64,000 nt of DNA from Trueperella pyogenes (GTDB lineage: Bacteria; Actinomycetota; Actinomycetes; Actinomycetales; Actinomycetaceae). Below, in pieces: positions 35,325 to 45,118 of the stretch. Every line of letters begins with the position of its first letter. Positions within the stretch are counted from its first letter, which is position 1. A program made the position numbers and the translations under genes. The stretch is taken from NCBI RefSeq assembly GCF_900460345.1, contig NZ_UHHW01000002.1, positions 1 through 64,000 on the forward strand. The letters run 5' to 3'. The notes under the pieces were generated by a model. The model saw nothing but the letters and a program-made list of their open reading frames with translations, did no database searches and was not told the DNA's origin.

Positions 35325-35968
35325 AACGCATCCACAAGTTCACCACTACTGCTCTCGGCGCGCTGTGCATCGCGCTGTTTGCTGCGCTGGTCCTTGCCAC
35401 GACCTGGCAGGTCTTCTCGCGCCTTGTCCTGCACGCTCCGGTGACCTGGTCCGAAGAACTTGCGAAAATGCTCTTCGTCTGGCTGTCTTTCCTCGGCCTT
35501 GCGCTCGTGTATGGCGAGCGCGGGCATATGGCTGTCGAGTTCCTCACCCGCAGATGCGGTGAGCGCGGCGAAAAAGTATTCGCGATCTGGACCCACTTCG
35601 CTTCCCTCCTCTTGGGCGCTATCGCCTTGCTGTGGGGTGGCTGGAACGCGGCCATGAACGCGTGGTCGCAAAATCTCACCGCCTTGCCGGTGAACATGGG
35701 CTCTGTCTACCTTGTCATGCCGATTTCCGGCGTCGCGGTAGTGCTGTACGCGATTTATCACATGGTGGAGATCGCCGCAGGGCGCGAGTCTACCTATCCG
35801 ATCCCCGAGGCCGAGGCTGCCCTGGAGGAGATGGACAAGATCAAGGCCGAAGCGGAGGCTGAGGGCACCCTGACCGATGTGCTGGGCAAGGGTAACGACG
35901 CCGTCAATCCGGCCGACGTCCGCGACGTCGCCTTCGATGCCGGTGATAAGAAGGGAGCACAGCTGTGA
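35321..35968 (+). CDS. dctQ: TRAP transporter small membrane subunit (DctQ family)
   Basis: A 215-aa protein with four hydrophobic segments in the first about 150 residues, including the WSEELAKMLFVWLSFLG helix typical of DctQ. A charged C-terminal tail of about 60 residues, rich in Glu and Lys, is longer than in most DctQ proteins. It overlaps dctP (ATGA) and dctM (GTGA) by 4 bp each, so the three subunits are translationally coupled. Confidence 0.84.
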   Translation: MKRIHKFTTTALGALCIALFAALVLATTWQVFSRLVLHAPVTWSEELAKMLFVWLSFLGLALVYGERGHMAVEFLTRRCGERGEKVFAIWTHFASLLLGAIALLWGGWNAAMNAWSQNLTALPVNMGSVYLVMPISGVAVVLYAIYHMVEIAAGRESTYPIPEAEAALEEMDKIKAEAEAEGTLTDVLGKGNDAVNPADVRDVAFDAGDKKGAQL

Positions 35969-37278
35969 CGCCTACCGCTGTGGCAGGTTTGATCCTGCTT
36001 GTTGGAATTATTCTCCTCATCGCCACCTCGGTGCCGATCGCGGTGGCCATTGGCTTGCCGACGGTGATCGCGGCCATGGCTGTCATGTCCCCGGACGTGG
36101 CGGCGATGTCCATCGCAGGTCGCATGTTCACTGGCGTGAACTCCTTCTCCCTCCTCGCTATCCCGTTCTTCATTTTGGCGGGTGTGCTGATGAACTCCGG
36201 TGGTATTGCCTCTCGCCTGATCGATGCGGCAAAGGTTCTCGTGGGCCGCATGCCGGCGTCGATGGCCTTGACCAACATCGTCGCCAACGGCTTGTTCGGA
36301 TCCGTCTCTGGGGCGGCGGTTGCTGCCGCTTCGGCCGTCGGTACCATTATGAACCCGCGCATGGTCAAGGACGGCTACTCGCGCGAGTACACGGCCGCGG
36401 TCAATGTGGCGTCGGCGCCGTCGGGTATCCTGATTCCGCCGTCGAACACCTTTATCGTCTACTCGCTCGTCTCCTCGACGTCGATCGCCGCGCTGTTCAT
36501 GGCCGGCGTCGGCCCGGGCACACTCTGGGTAGTCGCGTGTATGATCGTCGCGCTCATCCTGTACTACCGGCACGAGAAGAAGAACGTCGTTCAGGTGACT
36601 GAGCGGCCGAGCGCCAAACTTATCGCGGTAACTCTGTGGCGCGCGATCCCCTCGCTGCTCATGATCGTCATCGTCGTTGGCGGCATCCTCGGCGGCGCCT
36701 TCACCGCGACCGAATCCTCGGCCATCGCTGTGGTTTACTGCCTCGTGCTGGGCTTCCTCTACAAGAACATTAAGGTGCGCGACCTGCCAGGCATCCTGCT
36801 CAGCGCTACGCGCACGACCGCCGTCGTCATGTTCCTGGTTGCCGTGTCGGCAGGGCTGTCGTGGGTCATGGCATTCGCGCGTATCCCGGACATGATCGCC
36901 TCCGGCCTGCTCGGTATCACCGACTCGCCCACAGGCATTCTCATCATCATCATGCTGATCCTGCTCGTAGTGGGCACCTTTATGGATCCGACCCCGGCCA
37001 TCCTTATCTTCGTACCGATCTTCCTCCCGATCGTTACCTCGATGGGTATTCACCCAGTGCACTTCGGCGCGATGGTCGTCATGAACCTGTCCGTAGGCGT
37101 GATCACTCCTCCGGTGGGCAACGTGCTCTTCGTGGGCGCGAAGGTTGCCGGCCTGCGCATCGAACCCGTGGTCAGCAAACTGTGGCAATTCCTCGTAGGT
37201 ATTGTCCTGGCGCTGTTCGTCGTGGTCTTCGTACCGGCGGTCTCGCTGTGGCTACCAGGAGTTCTGGGGCTTATCTAA
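35965..37278 (+). CDS. dctM: TRAP transporter large permease subunit (DctM family)
   Basis: The 437-aa permease has about 12-13 hydrophobic segments and family motifs such as NSFSLLAIPFFILAGVLMN and GIITP-type GVITPPVGNVLFVGA near the C-terminus. It starts at GTG 35965 inside dctQ. Its last 78 bp (37201-37278) occur again at 45201-45278 with one mismatch, on the far side of the 8-kb block. This indicates that the block was inserted at the 3' end of dctM while leaving dctM whole. Confidence 0.86.
   Translation: MTPTAVAGLILLVGIILLIATSVPIAVAIGLPTVIAAMAVMSPDVAAMSIAGRMFTGVNSFSLLAIPFFILAGVLMNSGGIASRLIDAAKVLVGRMPASMALTNIVANGLFGSVSGAAVAAASAVGTIMNPRMVKDGYSREYTAAVNVASAPSGILIPPSNTFIVYSLVSSTSIAALFMAGVGPGTLWVVACMIVALILYYRHEKKNVVQVTERPSAKLIAVTLWRAIPSLLMIVIVVGGILGGAFTATESSAIAVVYCLVLGFLYKNIKVRDLPGILLSATRTTAVVMFLVAVSAGLSWVMAFARIPDMIASGLLGITDSPTGILIIIMLILLVVGTFMDPTPAILIFVPIFLPIVTSMGIHPVHFGAMVVMNLSVGVITPPVGNVLFVGAKVAGLRIEPVVSKLWQFLVGIVLALFVVVFVPAVSLWLPGVLGLI
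37201..37278 (+). repeat. 78-bp direct repeat, left copy (3' end of dctM)
   Basis: Identical to 45201-45278 except for T at 37208 against G at 45208. It covers the last 25 codons and stop of dctM. The copies start exactly 8000 bp apart, have the same orientation, and bracket the ROK-Gfo/ABC/tdh/kbl block. Confidence 0.95.
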
Positions 37279-37303
37279 AAAGTACAAACAGGAAGAGCTG
37301 CGT

Positions 37304-37339
37304 GTAGGGGGCAGACCCATCGGGGGTCTGCCCCCCTAC
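37304..37339. terminator. Terminator between dctM and kbl
   Basis: GTAGGGGGCAGACCC (37304-37318) pairs with GGGTCTGCCCCCCTAC (37324-37339) with one extra C bulged. It lies between the convergent dctM and kbl genes and can end both transcripts. It is inside the inserted block, so dctM now uses a terminator that came with the module. Confidence 0.7.
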
Positions 37340-37376
37340 CGTGCGCATGCTGCGCGAGGAGCGCAAAAATGAATAG

Positions 37377-38576
37377 CTAGGCAGTCACCGCCTCGCGTGC
37401 CGCGACGAATGCCTCAACCACACGATCAAGGTCGGCGTTTGTGAGCTGGGCATTTAATTGCGTGCGGATACGAGCCTTACCCTCCGGCACGACGGGGTAG
37501 CTAAAGGCACGCACATATACGCCGCGAGCCAGCACTTCGTCGGCCATCTTTGCAGCTGTTACGGCGTCCCCTATCATCACAGGGACGATCGGGTGGGGAG
37601 AGTCTGGTATATCGAAGCCGCGAGACGTCATCTCCCGGCGGAAATAGGCTGTATTGTCGGCAAGCTTCGCAAGCAAGTCTCCCGAGCTGCGAATAATTTC
37701 CAGCACTCGCAGTGACGCACCGGTAATCGCGGGGGAGAGCGAGTTAGAAAATAAATAGGGCCTGGACTTTTGGCGCAATATTTCCACGATTTCCGCGCGT
37801 GCACACGTGTAGCCGCCAGACGCTCCGCCAAGAGCCTTACCCAAGGTGCCAGTCACAATATCCACTTGGTCTTGCACGCCGAACAGCTCGGGAGTACCGG
37901 CACCGGTGGCACCCACGAAACCTACTGCATGGGAATCATCAACGAAGACCAGCGCATCGTATTTGGCAGCTAGCGCGCATATCTCGTCCAGAGGTGCCAG
38001 ATAACCATCCATTGAGAACACGCCGTCAGTGGCGATAATACGGTAACGGCAATCTTGGCTACCTGCGAGCTGGGCTTCAAGATCGGCCATGTCCCGGTTC
38101 TTGTAGCGAAGACGCCGTGCCTTGCAAAGCCGTATGCCGTCGATAATAGACGCGTGATTGAGTTCATCCGAAATAAGTGCATCCTCGGGGCCAAAAAGCG
38201 GTTCGAACAGGCCGCCATTGGCGTCGAAACAAGACGAGTACAAAATGGTATCCCAACCAGATGCGCCAGGATGGAGGAAATCGGTGATCGCCCCTTCAAG
38301 TTCTTTGTGCTGGTTCTGCGTGCCGCAGATGAAACGGACGGAAGCCATACCAAAACCCCACTCGTCAAGGGCGGTTTTCGCGGCGGCTATGAGGTCCGGA
38401 GAGTCAGCCAAACCCAAGTAGTTGTTCGCACAAAGGTTGAGTACGTCTAAGGGCTGATTCTCCACGCCGATATGTGCCGATTGCGCTCCAGTGAGAGGCA
38501 CCTCTTCCTTGTAGAGGCCGGCTTCACGTAAGTTAGCCAGCTCGGCGCGGAGTGCGGATTTCATCTGGTGGTACAT
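37377..38576 (-). CDS. kbl: 2-amino-3-ketobutyrate CoA ligase (glycine C-acetyltransferase)
   Basis: A PLP enzyme of 399 aa that cleaves 2-amino-3-ketobutyrate with CoA to glycine and acetyl-CoA, the second step of threonine breakdown. It shows [36 protein letters not shown] and the PLP-lysine motif [14 protein letters not shown]. The ribosome site GGAGG is in the end of tdh, 5 bp upstream, so the two are coupled. It is the last gene of a run headed by a ROK-dehydrogenase fusion and a sugar ABC importer, an unusual setting for threonine catabolism. Confidence 0.92.
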   Translation of the reverse strand: MYHQMKSALRAELANLREAGLYKEEVPLTGAQSAHIGVENQPLDVLNLCANNYLGLADSPDLIAAAKTALDEWGFGMASVRFICGTQNQHKELEGAITDFLHPGASGWDTILYSSCFDANGGLFEPLFGPEDALISDELNHASIIDGIRLCKARRLRYKNRDMADLEAQLAGSQDCRYRIIATDGVFSMDGYLAPLDEICALAAKYDALVFVDDSHAVGFVGATGAGTPELFGVQDQVDIVTGTLGKALGGASGGYTCARAEIVEILRQKSRPYLFSNSLSPAITGASLRVLEIIRSSGDLLAKLADNTAYFRREMTSRGFDIPDSPHPIVPVMIGDAVTAAKMADEVLARGVYVRAFSYPVVPEGKARIRTQLNAQLTNADLDRVVEAFVAAREAVTA

Positions 38577-38580
38577 CGGG

Positions 38581-39609
38581 TTAATCCTCCCAATTCATAA
38601 TGACCTTGCCCGACGTTCCGTTGCCCGCGACGCGGAAAGCTTCGGAAAAATCGGTGTAGTGGAAGCGGTGAGTGATGACGCCGGCGATATCGAGCCCGGC
38701 TGAAATGAGTGCGGTACCTTGATACCACGTTTCGAAGATACGCCGACCGGTGACGCCTTGTAGAGTGAGCATGTTGAAAATGACCTTGCTCAGATCTAGT
38801 TCGACGTTCTCTGTAGGCGTGCCTAGGAGCGCGATGCGGCCACCGTGAACCATGTGTTCGATCATTGTTGCTAGCGCGGCAGGAGAGCCAGACATCTCAA
38901 GACCGACGTCGAAGCCTTCTTTCAAACCGAGTTCGGGCCACACGTCGCGCAGCTTTGTATTGCCAATATTTACCGTTTGCGGAATCCCTAAAGATGCGGC
39001 AAGTGCTAGCCGTTCGTCAGAGAGGTCTGTGAGGACGACGTTGCGGGCACCTTGGAACTGGGCGACTAAGGCAGCCATGATGCCGATAGGGCCGGCACCG
39101 GAGACGAGCACATCCTCCGCTAGGCAGGGAAACTGTAACGCGGTGTGAACGGCGTTGCCGTAGGGGTCGAAGATCGCAGCCACATCTGGATCAATATCGA
39201 AGGGATAGACCCACACGTTGCTTGCGGGCATGGTGAAGTACTCACACATGGCGCCGTCAACGGCGTATCCGATACCTTGCGTGTTGGCGCATACCTCACG
39301 ACGCCCAGCTAGGCAGGCACGACAACGTCCGCACACATAGTGCCCTTCGCCAGAGACGAATCGCCCGACCTGGAGGCCGGTGACCGCCGAGCCAAGTTCT
39401 ACGATCGTGCCACAAAACTCATGGCCGATCACCCGTGGAACGCGTATCGTCTTTGCGGCCCAACCGTCCCACCGGTCGATGTGAACATCGGTACCACAGA
39501 TGCCGGTGCGAGCTACCTTGATCTTTACTTCGTTAGGCCCGACGTCGGGTTCAGGAAGCTCAACAAGCTCCAATCCGGCATCCGGGCGTGTCTTTGCGAT
39601 GGCTTTCAT
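38581..39609 (-). CDS. tdh: L-threonine 3-dehydrogenase (zinc-dependent MDR)
   Basis: A 342-aa medium-chain dehydrogenase that oxidises threonine to 2-amino-3-ketobutyrate with NAD. It has the catalytic zinc site [14 protein letters not shown] and GHEFCG, and the four-Cys structural zinc loop [15 protein letters not shown]. The Rossmann motif is [11 protein letters not shown]. The pairing with kbl 4 bp downstream identifies it; alone it could be a polyol dehydrogenase. GGGGAGG precedes the ATG. It follows the permease gene by 19 bp, so it is co-transcribed with the ABC importer. Confidence 0.9.
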   Translation of the reverse strand: MKAIAKTRPDAGLELVELPEPDVGPNEVKIKVARTGICGTDVHIDRWDGWAAKTIRVPRVIGHEFCGTIVELGSAVTGLQVGRFVSGEGHYVCGRCRACLAGRREVCANTQGIGYAVDGAMCEYFTMPASNVWVYPFDIDPDVAAIFDPYGNAVHTALQFPCLAEDVLVSGAGPIGIMAALVAQFQGARNVVLTDLSDERLALAASLGIPQTVNIGNTKLRDVWPELGLKEGFDVGLEMSGSPAALATMIEHMVHGGRIALLGTPTENVELDLSKVIFNMLTLQGVTGRRIFETWYQGTALISAGLDIAGVITHRFHYTDFSEAFRVAGNGTSGKVIMNWED

Positions 39610-39628
39610 AGCGGCATCCTCCCCGAGA

Positions 39629-40480
39629 TTAACCTTTTAGCCCTGATGTGGCCAACCCTGCGATCACACGCTTTTGCATGCTGAAGAACAATACAAAGAT
39701 AGGCGCCATAGCCATTACTGAAGCCGCCATCATTAAAGCGTACTCGCTGGAATGTTGACCTGCCAGAGTAGCGATCCCGACGCTTAACGGCATGGACTCC
39801 TCACGTGTCGTCACGATCAGCGGCCACAGCAAATCGTTCCATGACCACAGCGTCGTCGTGATCGCAAGAGCAAACAGACCTGGGTGGGCTAATGGGAACA
39901 TTACCCTCCAAAATGTCTGCCACGGATTACAACCATCGAGCCGCGCTGCCTCTTCTAACTCTACCGGGAGGTTGATAAAGGACTGGCGCATTAAAAATAC
40001 GCCAAATGCCGAGATTACTCCGGGTAACACGATACCCCACGGGGTCTCCAACAGGCCAAACGCGCGAATGATTTGGTATTGGCCGATCAAGTAGGACTGA
40101 CCCGGAACCATGAGAATGGCCAATAACAGGCCGAAAAGTACGCCTCTCAACGGGAAACGCATGCGGGCGAAAGCGTACCCGGCTAGCGAGCAGAGGATGA
40201 GTTGGGCAATCACGCGCAGGAGGGTAATGAACAGTGAAACACCGAACTGTTGCAAAAATGGGAGTCGAGTAAACACCTCCATGTAATTGGAGAACTGCCA
40301 GGTAGCGGGGATGAACGAGGGTGGGATCTGCTGAATCTCAGTGTTCGTCGAAAGAGACATGAGAATCTGGTAGACGAACGGAAATACCATGAATGCCCCG
40401 CCGAGAAGCAACAGGATATGCACCGGTAAGAATCGTCGCTGCGAATGTAGCGAGGGCTTGGTAGCAGAGCGCTTAGACAT
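39629..40480 (-). CDS. Sugar ABC importer permease (MalG type)
   Basis: A CUT1 permease of 283 aa with six hydrophobic segments. The EAA loop is ELEEAARLDGCNPWQTFWRV, and the C-terminus ends VIAGLATSGLKG, as in MalG. It overlaps the upstream permease gene by 8 bp. The ATPase is not encoded in the block, so the importer must borrow a shared one. The substrate is unknown. Confidence 0.85.
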   Translation of the reverse strand: MSKRSATKPSLHSQRRFLPVHILLLLGGAFMVFPFVYQILMSLSTNTEIQQIPPSFIPATWQFSNYMEVFTRLPFLQQFGVSLFITLLRVIAQLILCSLAGYAFARMRFPLRGVLFGLLLAILMVPGQSYLIGQYQIIRAFGLLETPWGIVLPGVISAFGVFLMRQSFINLPVELEEAARLDGCNPWQTFWRVMFPLAHPGLFALAITTTLWSWNDLLWPLIVTTREESMPLSVGIATLAGQHSSEYALMMAASVMAMAPIFVLFFSMQKRVIAGLATSGLKG

Positions 40481-41432
40481 AGTGCACCCACTTCTTCTGG
40501 ACCAGGAATTGGATGGCCGTGACGGCGGCGACGAAGCACAAGATGACGATTGCTACCGCTGCACCAAGGCCCGGGTCATTGTTGACGAAGGCTTCCGTGT
40601 AGAAAAGGTATACGAGAGAACGGGAGCTGGGCTCAGCTGGATTACCTGTGCCGCCGAGTAGGGCGTAAAGGCCATCAAATAGTTGAAAGCCACCAATTGT
40701 TGTCATGATAGTGAGGAAAAAGATTGATGGAGACAACAGCGGGATGGTGATTTTGCGGAACTGCTGCCAGGAGGAAGCGCCGTCAATTGCGGCTGCCTCG
40801 TAGAGCTCTTTCGGAATCGTTTTTAAACCGGCGGAGCAGATGATGACATTGAAGCCGATCGATCCCCACAGCCCGAATGATGCGACCGCGAGCATGACCC
40901 ATCCGGGGCTCGTGAGCCAAAATGGCGGATCTTGGATGCCAATAGCGCGCAGGAACTGGTTAAGCAGCCCGAAGTGTCCGTTGTAAATGATCTTCCACAC
41001 CTGGGCCACGGCCATCGGCATTGCCAGATACGGCATAAAATACATCGCCCGGTACAATCCCTTATACTTCAGCCCAGGCAGTTCGATCATGGACGCGATC
41101 AGTACGGCAATGGGGATACCAAGGAGCACGATTCCCGTGTACAGGAGTGTGTTACCGATGGCCGAGAAAAGATCGGGTCGTGTCAATAGTTTTTCGTAGT
41201 TAGCCAATCCCACCCACTGAGGATTGCCACCGAAGGCGTTAGTTTGCTGGAAGGAGGTGACGATATTTTTTACTATCGGGTAGTAGTAAAACACCGCCAC
41301 CCCCAACATAAGCAAGCCGATGAAGGCCCACGGCCAGTACCCCACGCTCGTTGGATACTTACGACGACCCGTCTTCTCTGTCTTGGAGCTAGGGCGCGGC
41401 GTGGCCGCAGCATTCGTCGCTACTCGCATCAT
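40473..41432 (-). CDS. Sugar ABC importer permease (MalF type)
   Basis: The partner permease (319 aa), with EAA loop ELYEAAAIDGASSWQQFRKI and the usual six hydrophobic segments after a basic N-terminus. It overlaps the binding-protein gene by 4 bp. As part of the module bounded by the dctM repeats, its ligand should relate to the Gfo/Idh/MocA dehydrogenase at the head of the operon, but the sugar is not recognisable. Confidence 0.85.
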   Translation of the reverse strand: MMRVATNAAATPRPSSKTEKTGRRKYPTSVGYWPWAFIGLLMLGVAVFYYYPIVKNIVTSFQQTNAFGGNPQWVGLANYEKLLTRPDLFSAIGNTLLYTGIVLLGIPIAVLIASMIELPGLKYKGLYRAMYFMPYLAMPMAVAQVWKIIYNGHFGLLNQFLRAIGIQDPPFWLTSPGWVMLAVASFGLWGSIGFNVIICSAGLKTIPKELYEAAAIDGASSWQQFRKITIPLLSPSIFFLTIMTTIGGFQLFDGLYALLGGTGNPAEPSSRSLVYLFYTEAFVNNDPGLGAAVAIVILCFVAAVTAIQFLVQKKWVHYV

Positions 41433-42706
41433 TGCTCCTTGGCGAGCGCTTCGTTATGCAAGGTAGCGAACTCGTTGGCAACTTCTTCGATTGACTTTTT
41501 GCCAGAGAATCCGGGAAGGAGGACTTCGTTTTGCCGATCTTCCCACGCCGTCGTGTTTTTCGATACCGGGTAGGGTACGGCGTAGCTGGCGGCATCAATG
41601 TAGGCCTGCAAGTTCCACGCGGGGGCGGAGCGAACCCACGAATCTTGAGTGCCATTGAAAGCCGGGATAGCGGTGCCATTTTTTGCTTCAACCTTCTGGG
41701 ACTCTTCGCTACCCATCCAAGCTGCCAGCGCTTTGGCGGCGGCCTTATTGGTTGATTTCTGTGAGACGGCCCAGGATAGGCCGTGAATGACAGTTGCCTG
41801 TTTTTGTTGCCGTGGAAGCTCGATGATGTCGTAGTCGGATTCCTTGCCTATGAATGATTCGGCAAAATCCGGAGTCTGCCAGTCGCCAGCCCAGAGCATT
41901 GCGGCCTTTCCAGTTTTGAACATGTTGTTGGCCTTGAGATCCGTAACCACATCGACAGGTGCGATACTGCCGTCGGCAGCCCAGTCTGCTAACACCTTGA
42001 GTCCCTCGATAGATGCGGGATCATCGAAGCCCGACTTGCCATCTTTGAGGAAAAATCCTCCAGCTTGGGGGATCGTGTTGTAATACGTGGATTGGTTTTC
42101 GGCAAATGACAGGGCGCATCCGTAGATGCCTTGATCCTTACCCCAGTTGGAGATAGCTTTCGCTGTGTCGTGGAAATCCTTCCACGTCCACCCGCTCTTC
42201 GGCAGATCCACGCCAGCCTGTTCGAAGATCTTCTTGTTGTACCATACGGCAATCGTGTCAAAGTCCTTCGGGATACCGTAGTGCTTGCCCTCAAAAGTGT
42301 AGAGATCAACGAGGGCTTGGGGATAATTGGCCCAGTCAATACCAAGGCGTGTAACCTCGTCGAGCGGTTCTAGCATGCCGTTGCTCGCATAAAGCTGAAT
42401 GTTGGGGCCATTCATCCAAAACACGTCAGGCAACTCGTCGCCTTGAGCTTGAGTGCGTAGCTTCTTCCAATAGTCGCTGTATCCGGCCAGGTTCGTGGTG
42501 ACCTTGATATTGGGGTATTCCTCGTTGAATCGTTTGATGTTGTCTTCGACGGTCTTTGTCTGATTCTTGTCCCAGTAAAAGAGCGTAAGCTCGGCTTGTG
42601 AATCGGCTGAAATTGTCTGGGTATCTGAGCCTCCAGCTCCTGCTTGGCAACTAGCCAGAACAAGACAGCTCAGCACCATTCCGGCGAGGAAACTGCGTCG
42701 TTTCAT
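41429..42706 (-). CDS. Sugar ABC importer binding lipoprotein
   Basis: A family-1 solute-binding lipoprotein, 425 aa, with signal peptide and lipobox LASC (LVLASCQAGAGG). The mature domain has features of CUT1 binding proteins (ELTLFYWDKNQ at the start, AMLWAGDWQTPDF in the second lobe). It follows the fusion gene by 32 bp with no terminator between, so it is probably on the same transcript. Confidence 0.86.
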   Translation of the reverse strand: MKRRSFLAGMVLSCLVLASCQAGAGGSDTQTISADSQAELTLFYWDKNQTKTVEDNIKRFNEEYPNIKVTTNLAGYSDYWKKLRTQAQGDELPDVFWMNGPNIQLYASNGMLEPLDEVTRLGIDWANYPQALVDLYTFEGKHYGIPKDFDTIAVWYNKKIFEQAGVDLPKSGWTWKDFHDTAKAISNWGKDQGIYGCALSFAENQSTYYNTIPQAGGFFLKDGKSGFDDPASIEGLKVLADWAADGSIAPVDVVTDLKANNMFKTGKAAMLWAGDWQTPDFAESFIGKESDYDIIELPRQQKQATVIHGLSWAVSQKSTNKAAAKALAAWMGSEESQKVEAKNGTAIPAFNGTQDSWVRSAPAWNLQAYIDAASYAVPYPVSKNTTAWEDRQNEVLLPGFSGKKSIEEVANEFATLHNEALAKEQ

Positions 42707-42738
42707 CGTGACTCTCCTTTGAGTAACGGCCTTTGGGC

Positions 42739-45054
42739 TTATTTGACTTGATTGTTGGTGAAATAAGTGACAAGTTCGTCGGGTAGCTCGGGAACCTTCC
42801 GGGGTGTTGAACCATCGCGTAGAGATTCCGTTGCCTGGATCCCCGCGGCAACGGCGTACCAGGCACCGAGCGGGTTGGTGTCGGTGTGGGTACCTTGAGT
42901 GACGAAGCGGAGAAACTCGTCAACGATGAGCTTGTCCGCATCCGAGTGGCCATGCGCGTCACCGCGGATGGGGAACTGTTCATCGCCGTCGGCGTTGTAG
43001 GTGGTGCGCTTATTCCACAGTTTGATGACGCCGCCTTCGCCGTCGCCGAAATTTTCGATGCGCCCCTCGGTGCCGATGACGGTGTAGTTACGCCAGTAGT
43101 CGGGGGTGAAATGGCACTGCTGGTAACTTGCCAGCACACCCGAGTTCATGCGCATAAACATCATCGAGAGATCTTCTACGTCGATAACCTTATTGAGACC
43201 CTGTTGACTGAGCGGAGGCCAGTTCTCCATCGAGAACCAGTCGCCCATCAGCTCGTCGGAGTGGTCGGCGCGGTCGGTGACATCACCGTAGACCATGAGG
43301 TCGCCCATACCCACTACGTCGGTGGTATGGGCCCCAGCTAGCCAGTGCATCACGTCTATGTCGTGGGCGGCCTTTTGAAGGAGTAGCCCGGTTCCGTGCT
43401 CGCGGGTGGCGTGCCAGTCTTTGAAGTAGAAGTCGCCGCCTGAGCCGACGAAGTGACGGCACCAGATGGCTTTCACCTGACCTATGCGCCCTTCGCGGAT
43501 GAGGTCGCGCATCTTGCGCACGACGTTCATATGGCGCATATTGTGACCTAGATACAGTTTAGTGCCGGTGCGGTGGGCTGTGGCGAGGATGCGGGTGGCA
43601 TCCTCCAGGGTGATGGCCAGCGGTTTTTCTAGATAGACCGCTACTCCGGCTTCAAGGAGCTCGCAAGTGACGGCGGCATGAGTATCGTCAGGTGAGGTGA
43701 CGAATGCTACGTCAACGCCAGAGTCAATTAGTTCTGTCACGGTAGACGTCACCGCGATGCTTGCAGGATCACGTTGCAGGCGCTCGCGGACACGCTGGCG
43801 GGCTAGTGCGTGTGGTTCGCATGCGGCGACGATCTTGGCGGGGATGAGGCAGGACTCGGCGTTGAGTGCGAGAGGCGCTCTGGCGCCGACTCCCACTACG
43901 CCGACGCGTAACGGCGTGGCATCATCCGTATTGGTGTTCCTCATGGGGATTCGGTTTCCTTTTTTGGATGCGGCAATGACGGTGTCTAGCCCGTGTAGGG
44001 TGGTGGGAATTGCTGGGGCAGTGCCGATGAGTGCGACGTCTGCGTCTCGGATAGCGAGGGCGAGTGCGCCGATACAGGCGGCTGCTGAGCCGAGCGTGCT
44101 GGCGGCCAGCTGTAGCGGTGGCGCTGCTAGCGGACGGAGACGATTAAACATCGCTTCTAGGTCGGTGATCGCTTCTGGCCCGCTTCCTTGGGGTGGTGTA
44201 ATGACGACGAGTCGCGGGTCAATGACTAGACAGAGCGGGCCAATGAGGGTAACGGTATTCGCCGCCCACTGCGGTGAATCCGTGAGGGTACCACCGGGCG
44301 TGAGGTCGCCGAGCACGTCGGTGATCTCACCGGCGTTGCTGGCGTACCCGCGATGGATGTTGCCGCCCAATACCAGCCCCGCGAGAAGGCCGCGGGTGAA
44401 GCTGAGATAGAGAAGGTCGTCGTCGGGGTCGATCGCGTGCTCTGCCGCATGGCAGCTGTACTCGGCGTAAGCGGAGGCGTTGATATCGTTCTCCACACGC
44501 ACAGGGCAGCCCAACTGATCCGTGAGGGATTGCGCGAGAGGAAACCCTGCCCATTGCGGCACGAGGTCACTGCGCACGATGGTGCCTTCATCGTCGACGA
44601 TTCCGGTGGTGGAAACTGTCGCGCTTAGGAGCGGTCCGAAAGATCGGTTTAGCGGGGCAAGAAAGGATGAGAGGAAGTCGGTGACGGTTCTGAAGCGCTT
44701 CTCACGCGATGTGGGGTCAAGGTGATTGAGGTTGGTTCCAACTACGTGTCCGTCAATCGTGGCGGCGGTAGCCAGGATCGATTCGCGGCGGATATCGACG
44801 GCTAGCACGATGCCTGGGCGTGGCGTAAAACCATAATGTTGGGCTGGGCGGCCACCGTCGGCTGAAGAATCCACGCTGGTAACCACTCCGAGACGTTCTA
44901 GATCGTCAAGGATAGCTGCCACTGTTGGGCGAGACATGGCGCATTCCTCAGCGAGTGTGGTCTTTGTTGCTTCGCGTAACGACCGCAGGGCAGAGAGCAC
45001 GGCTTGGGTGCGGGCAGCGCGGTTCGGCATATCTTCCCCGCGGCGGTTGGTCAT
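42739..45054 (-). CDS. Fusion of ROK-type repressor and Gfo/Idh/MocA dehydrogenase
   Basis: One uninterrupted 771-aa frame. Residues 10-80 form a winged helix (TLAEECAMSRPTVAAILDDL). Residues 85-355 are a ROK domain without the zinc Cys motif and without the kinase EFGH motif (NAGEITDVLG instead), and shorter than usual after that point, so a sensor rather than a kinase. Residues 380-771 are an NAD(P)-binding Gfo/Idh/MocA oxidoreductase with VGVVGVGARAPLA and the EKP motif (VYLEKPLAI). An ATG at 43944 (residue 371), after AAAGGAAACC, could also start a free dehydrogenase. AAGGAG supports the ATG at 45054. It heads the operon. Confidence 0.82.
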   Translation of the reverse strand: MTNRRGEDMPNRAARTQAVLSALRSLREATKTTLAEECAMSRPTVAAILDDLERLGVVTSVDSSADGGRPAQHYGFTPRPGIVLAVDIRRESILATAATIDGHVVGTNLNHLDPTSREKRFRTVTDFLSSFLAPLNRSFGPLLSATVSTTGIVDDEGTIVRSDLVPQWAGFPLAQSLTDQLGCPVRVENDINASAYAEYSCHAAEHAIDPDDDLLYLSFTRGLLAGLVLGGNIHRGYASNAGEITDVLGDLTPGGTLTDSPQWAANTVTLIGPLCLVIDPRLVVITPPQGSGPEAITDLEAMFNRLRPLAAPPLQLAASTLGSAAACIGALALAIRDADVALIGTAPAIPTTLHGLDTVIAASKKGNRIPMRNTNTDDATPLRVGVVGVGARAPLALNAESCLIPAKIVAACEPHALARQRVRERLQRDPASIAVTSTVTELIDSGVDVAFVTSPDDTHAAVTCELLEAGVAVYLEKPLAITLEDATRILATAHRTGTKLYLGHNMRHMNVVRKMRDLIREGRIGQVKAIWCRHFVGSGGDFYFKDWHATREHGTGLLLQKAAHDIDVMHWLAGAHTTDVVGMGDLMVYGDVTDRADHSDELMGDWFSMENWPPLSQQGLNKVIDVEDLSMMFMRMNSGVLASYQQCHFTPDYWRNYTVIGTEGRIENFGDGEGGVIKLWNKRTTYNADGDEQFPIRGDAHGHSDADKLIVDEFLRFVTQGTHTDTNPLGAWYAVAAGIQATESLRDGSTPRKVPELPDELVTYFTNNQVK

Positions 45055-45067
45055 GGAGAATCAGCTC

Positions 45068-45118
45068 CTTTGCTGAGGTGAAATATACTTCCGTAAGCAC
45101 CCTTCGTAAGTAGAATTA
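45068..45118 (-). promoter_or_regulatory. Leader and candidate operator of the fusion-gene operon
   Basis: TTCCGTAAG and TTCGTAAG form a direct repeat at about 45089-45111, just upstream of the fusion gene. They are candidate sites for its own winged helix. No clear consensus promoter was identified. From here to 45200 nothing else is recognisable. Confidence 0.3.

Noticed and set aside
35794-37188. 464-codon minus-strand frame opposite dctQ/dctM
   Set aside because: Rich in Asp, His, Arg and Gly with no recognisable domain; it is the antisense image of hydrophobic permease codons.
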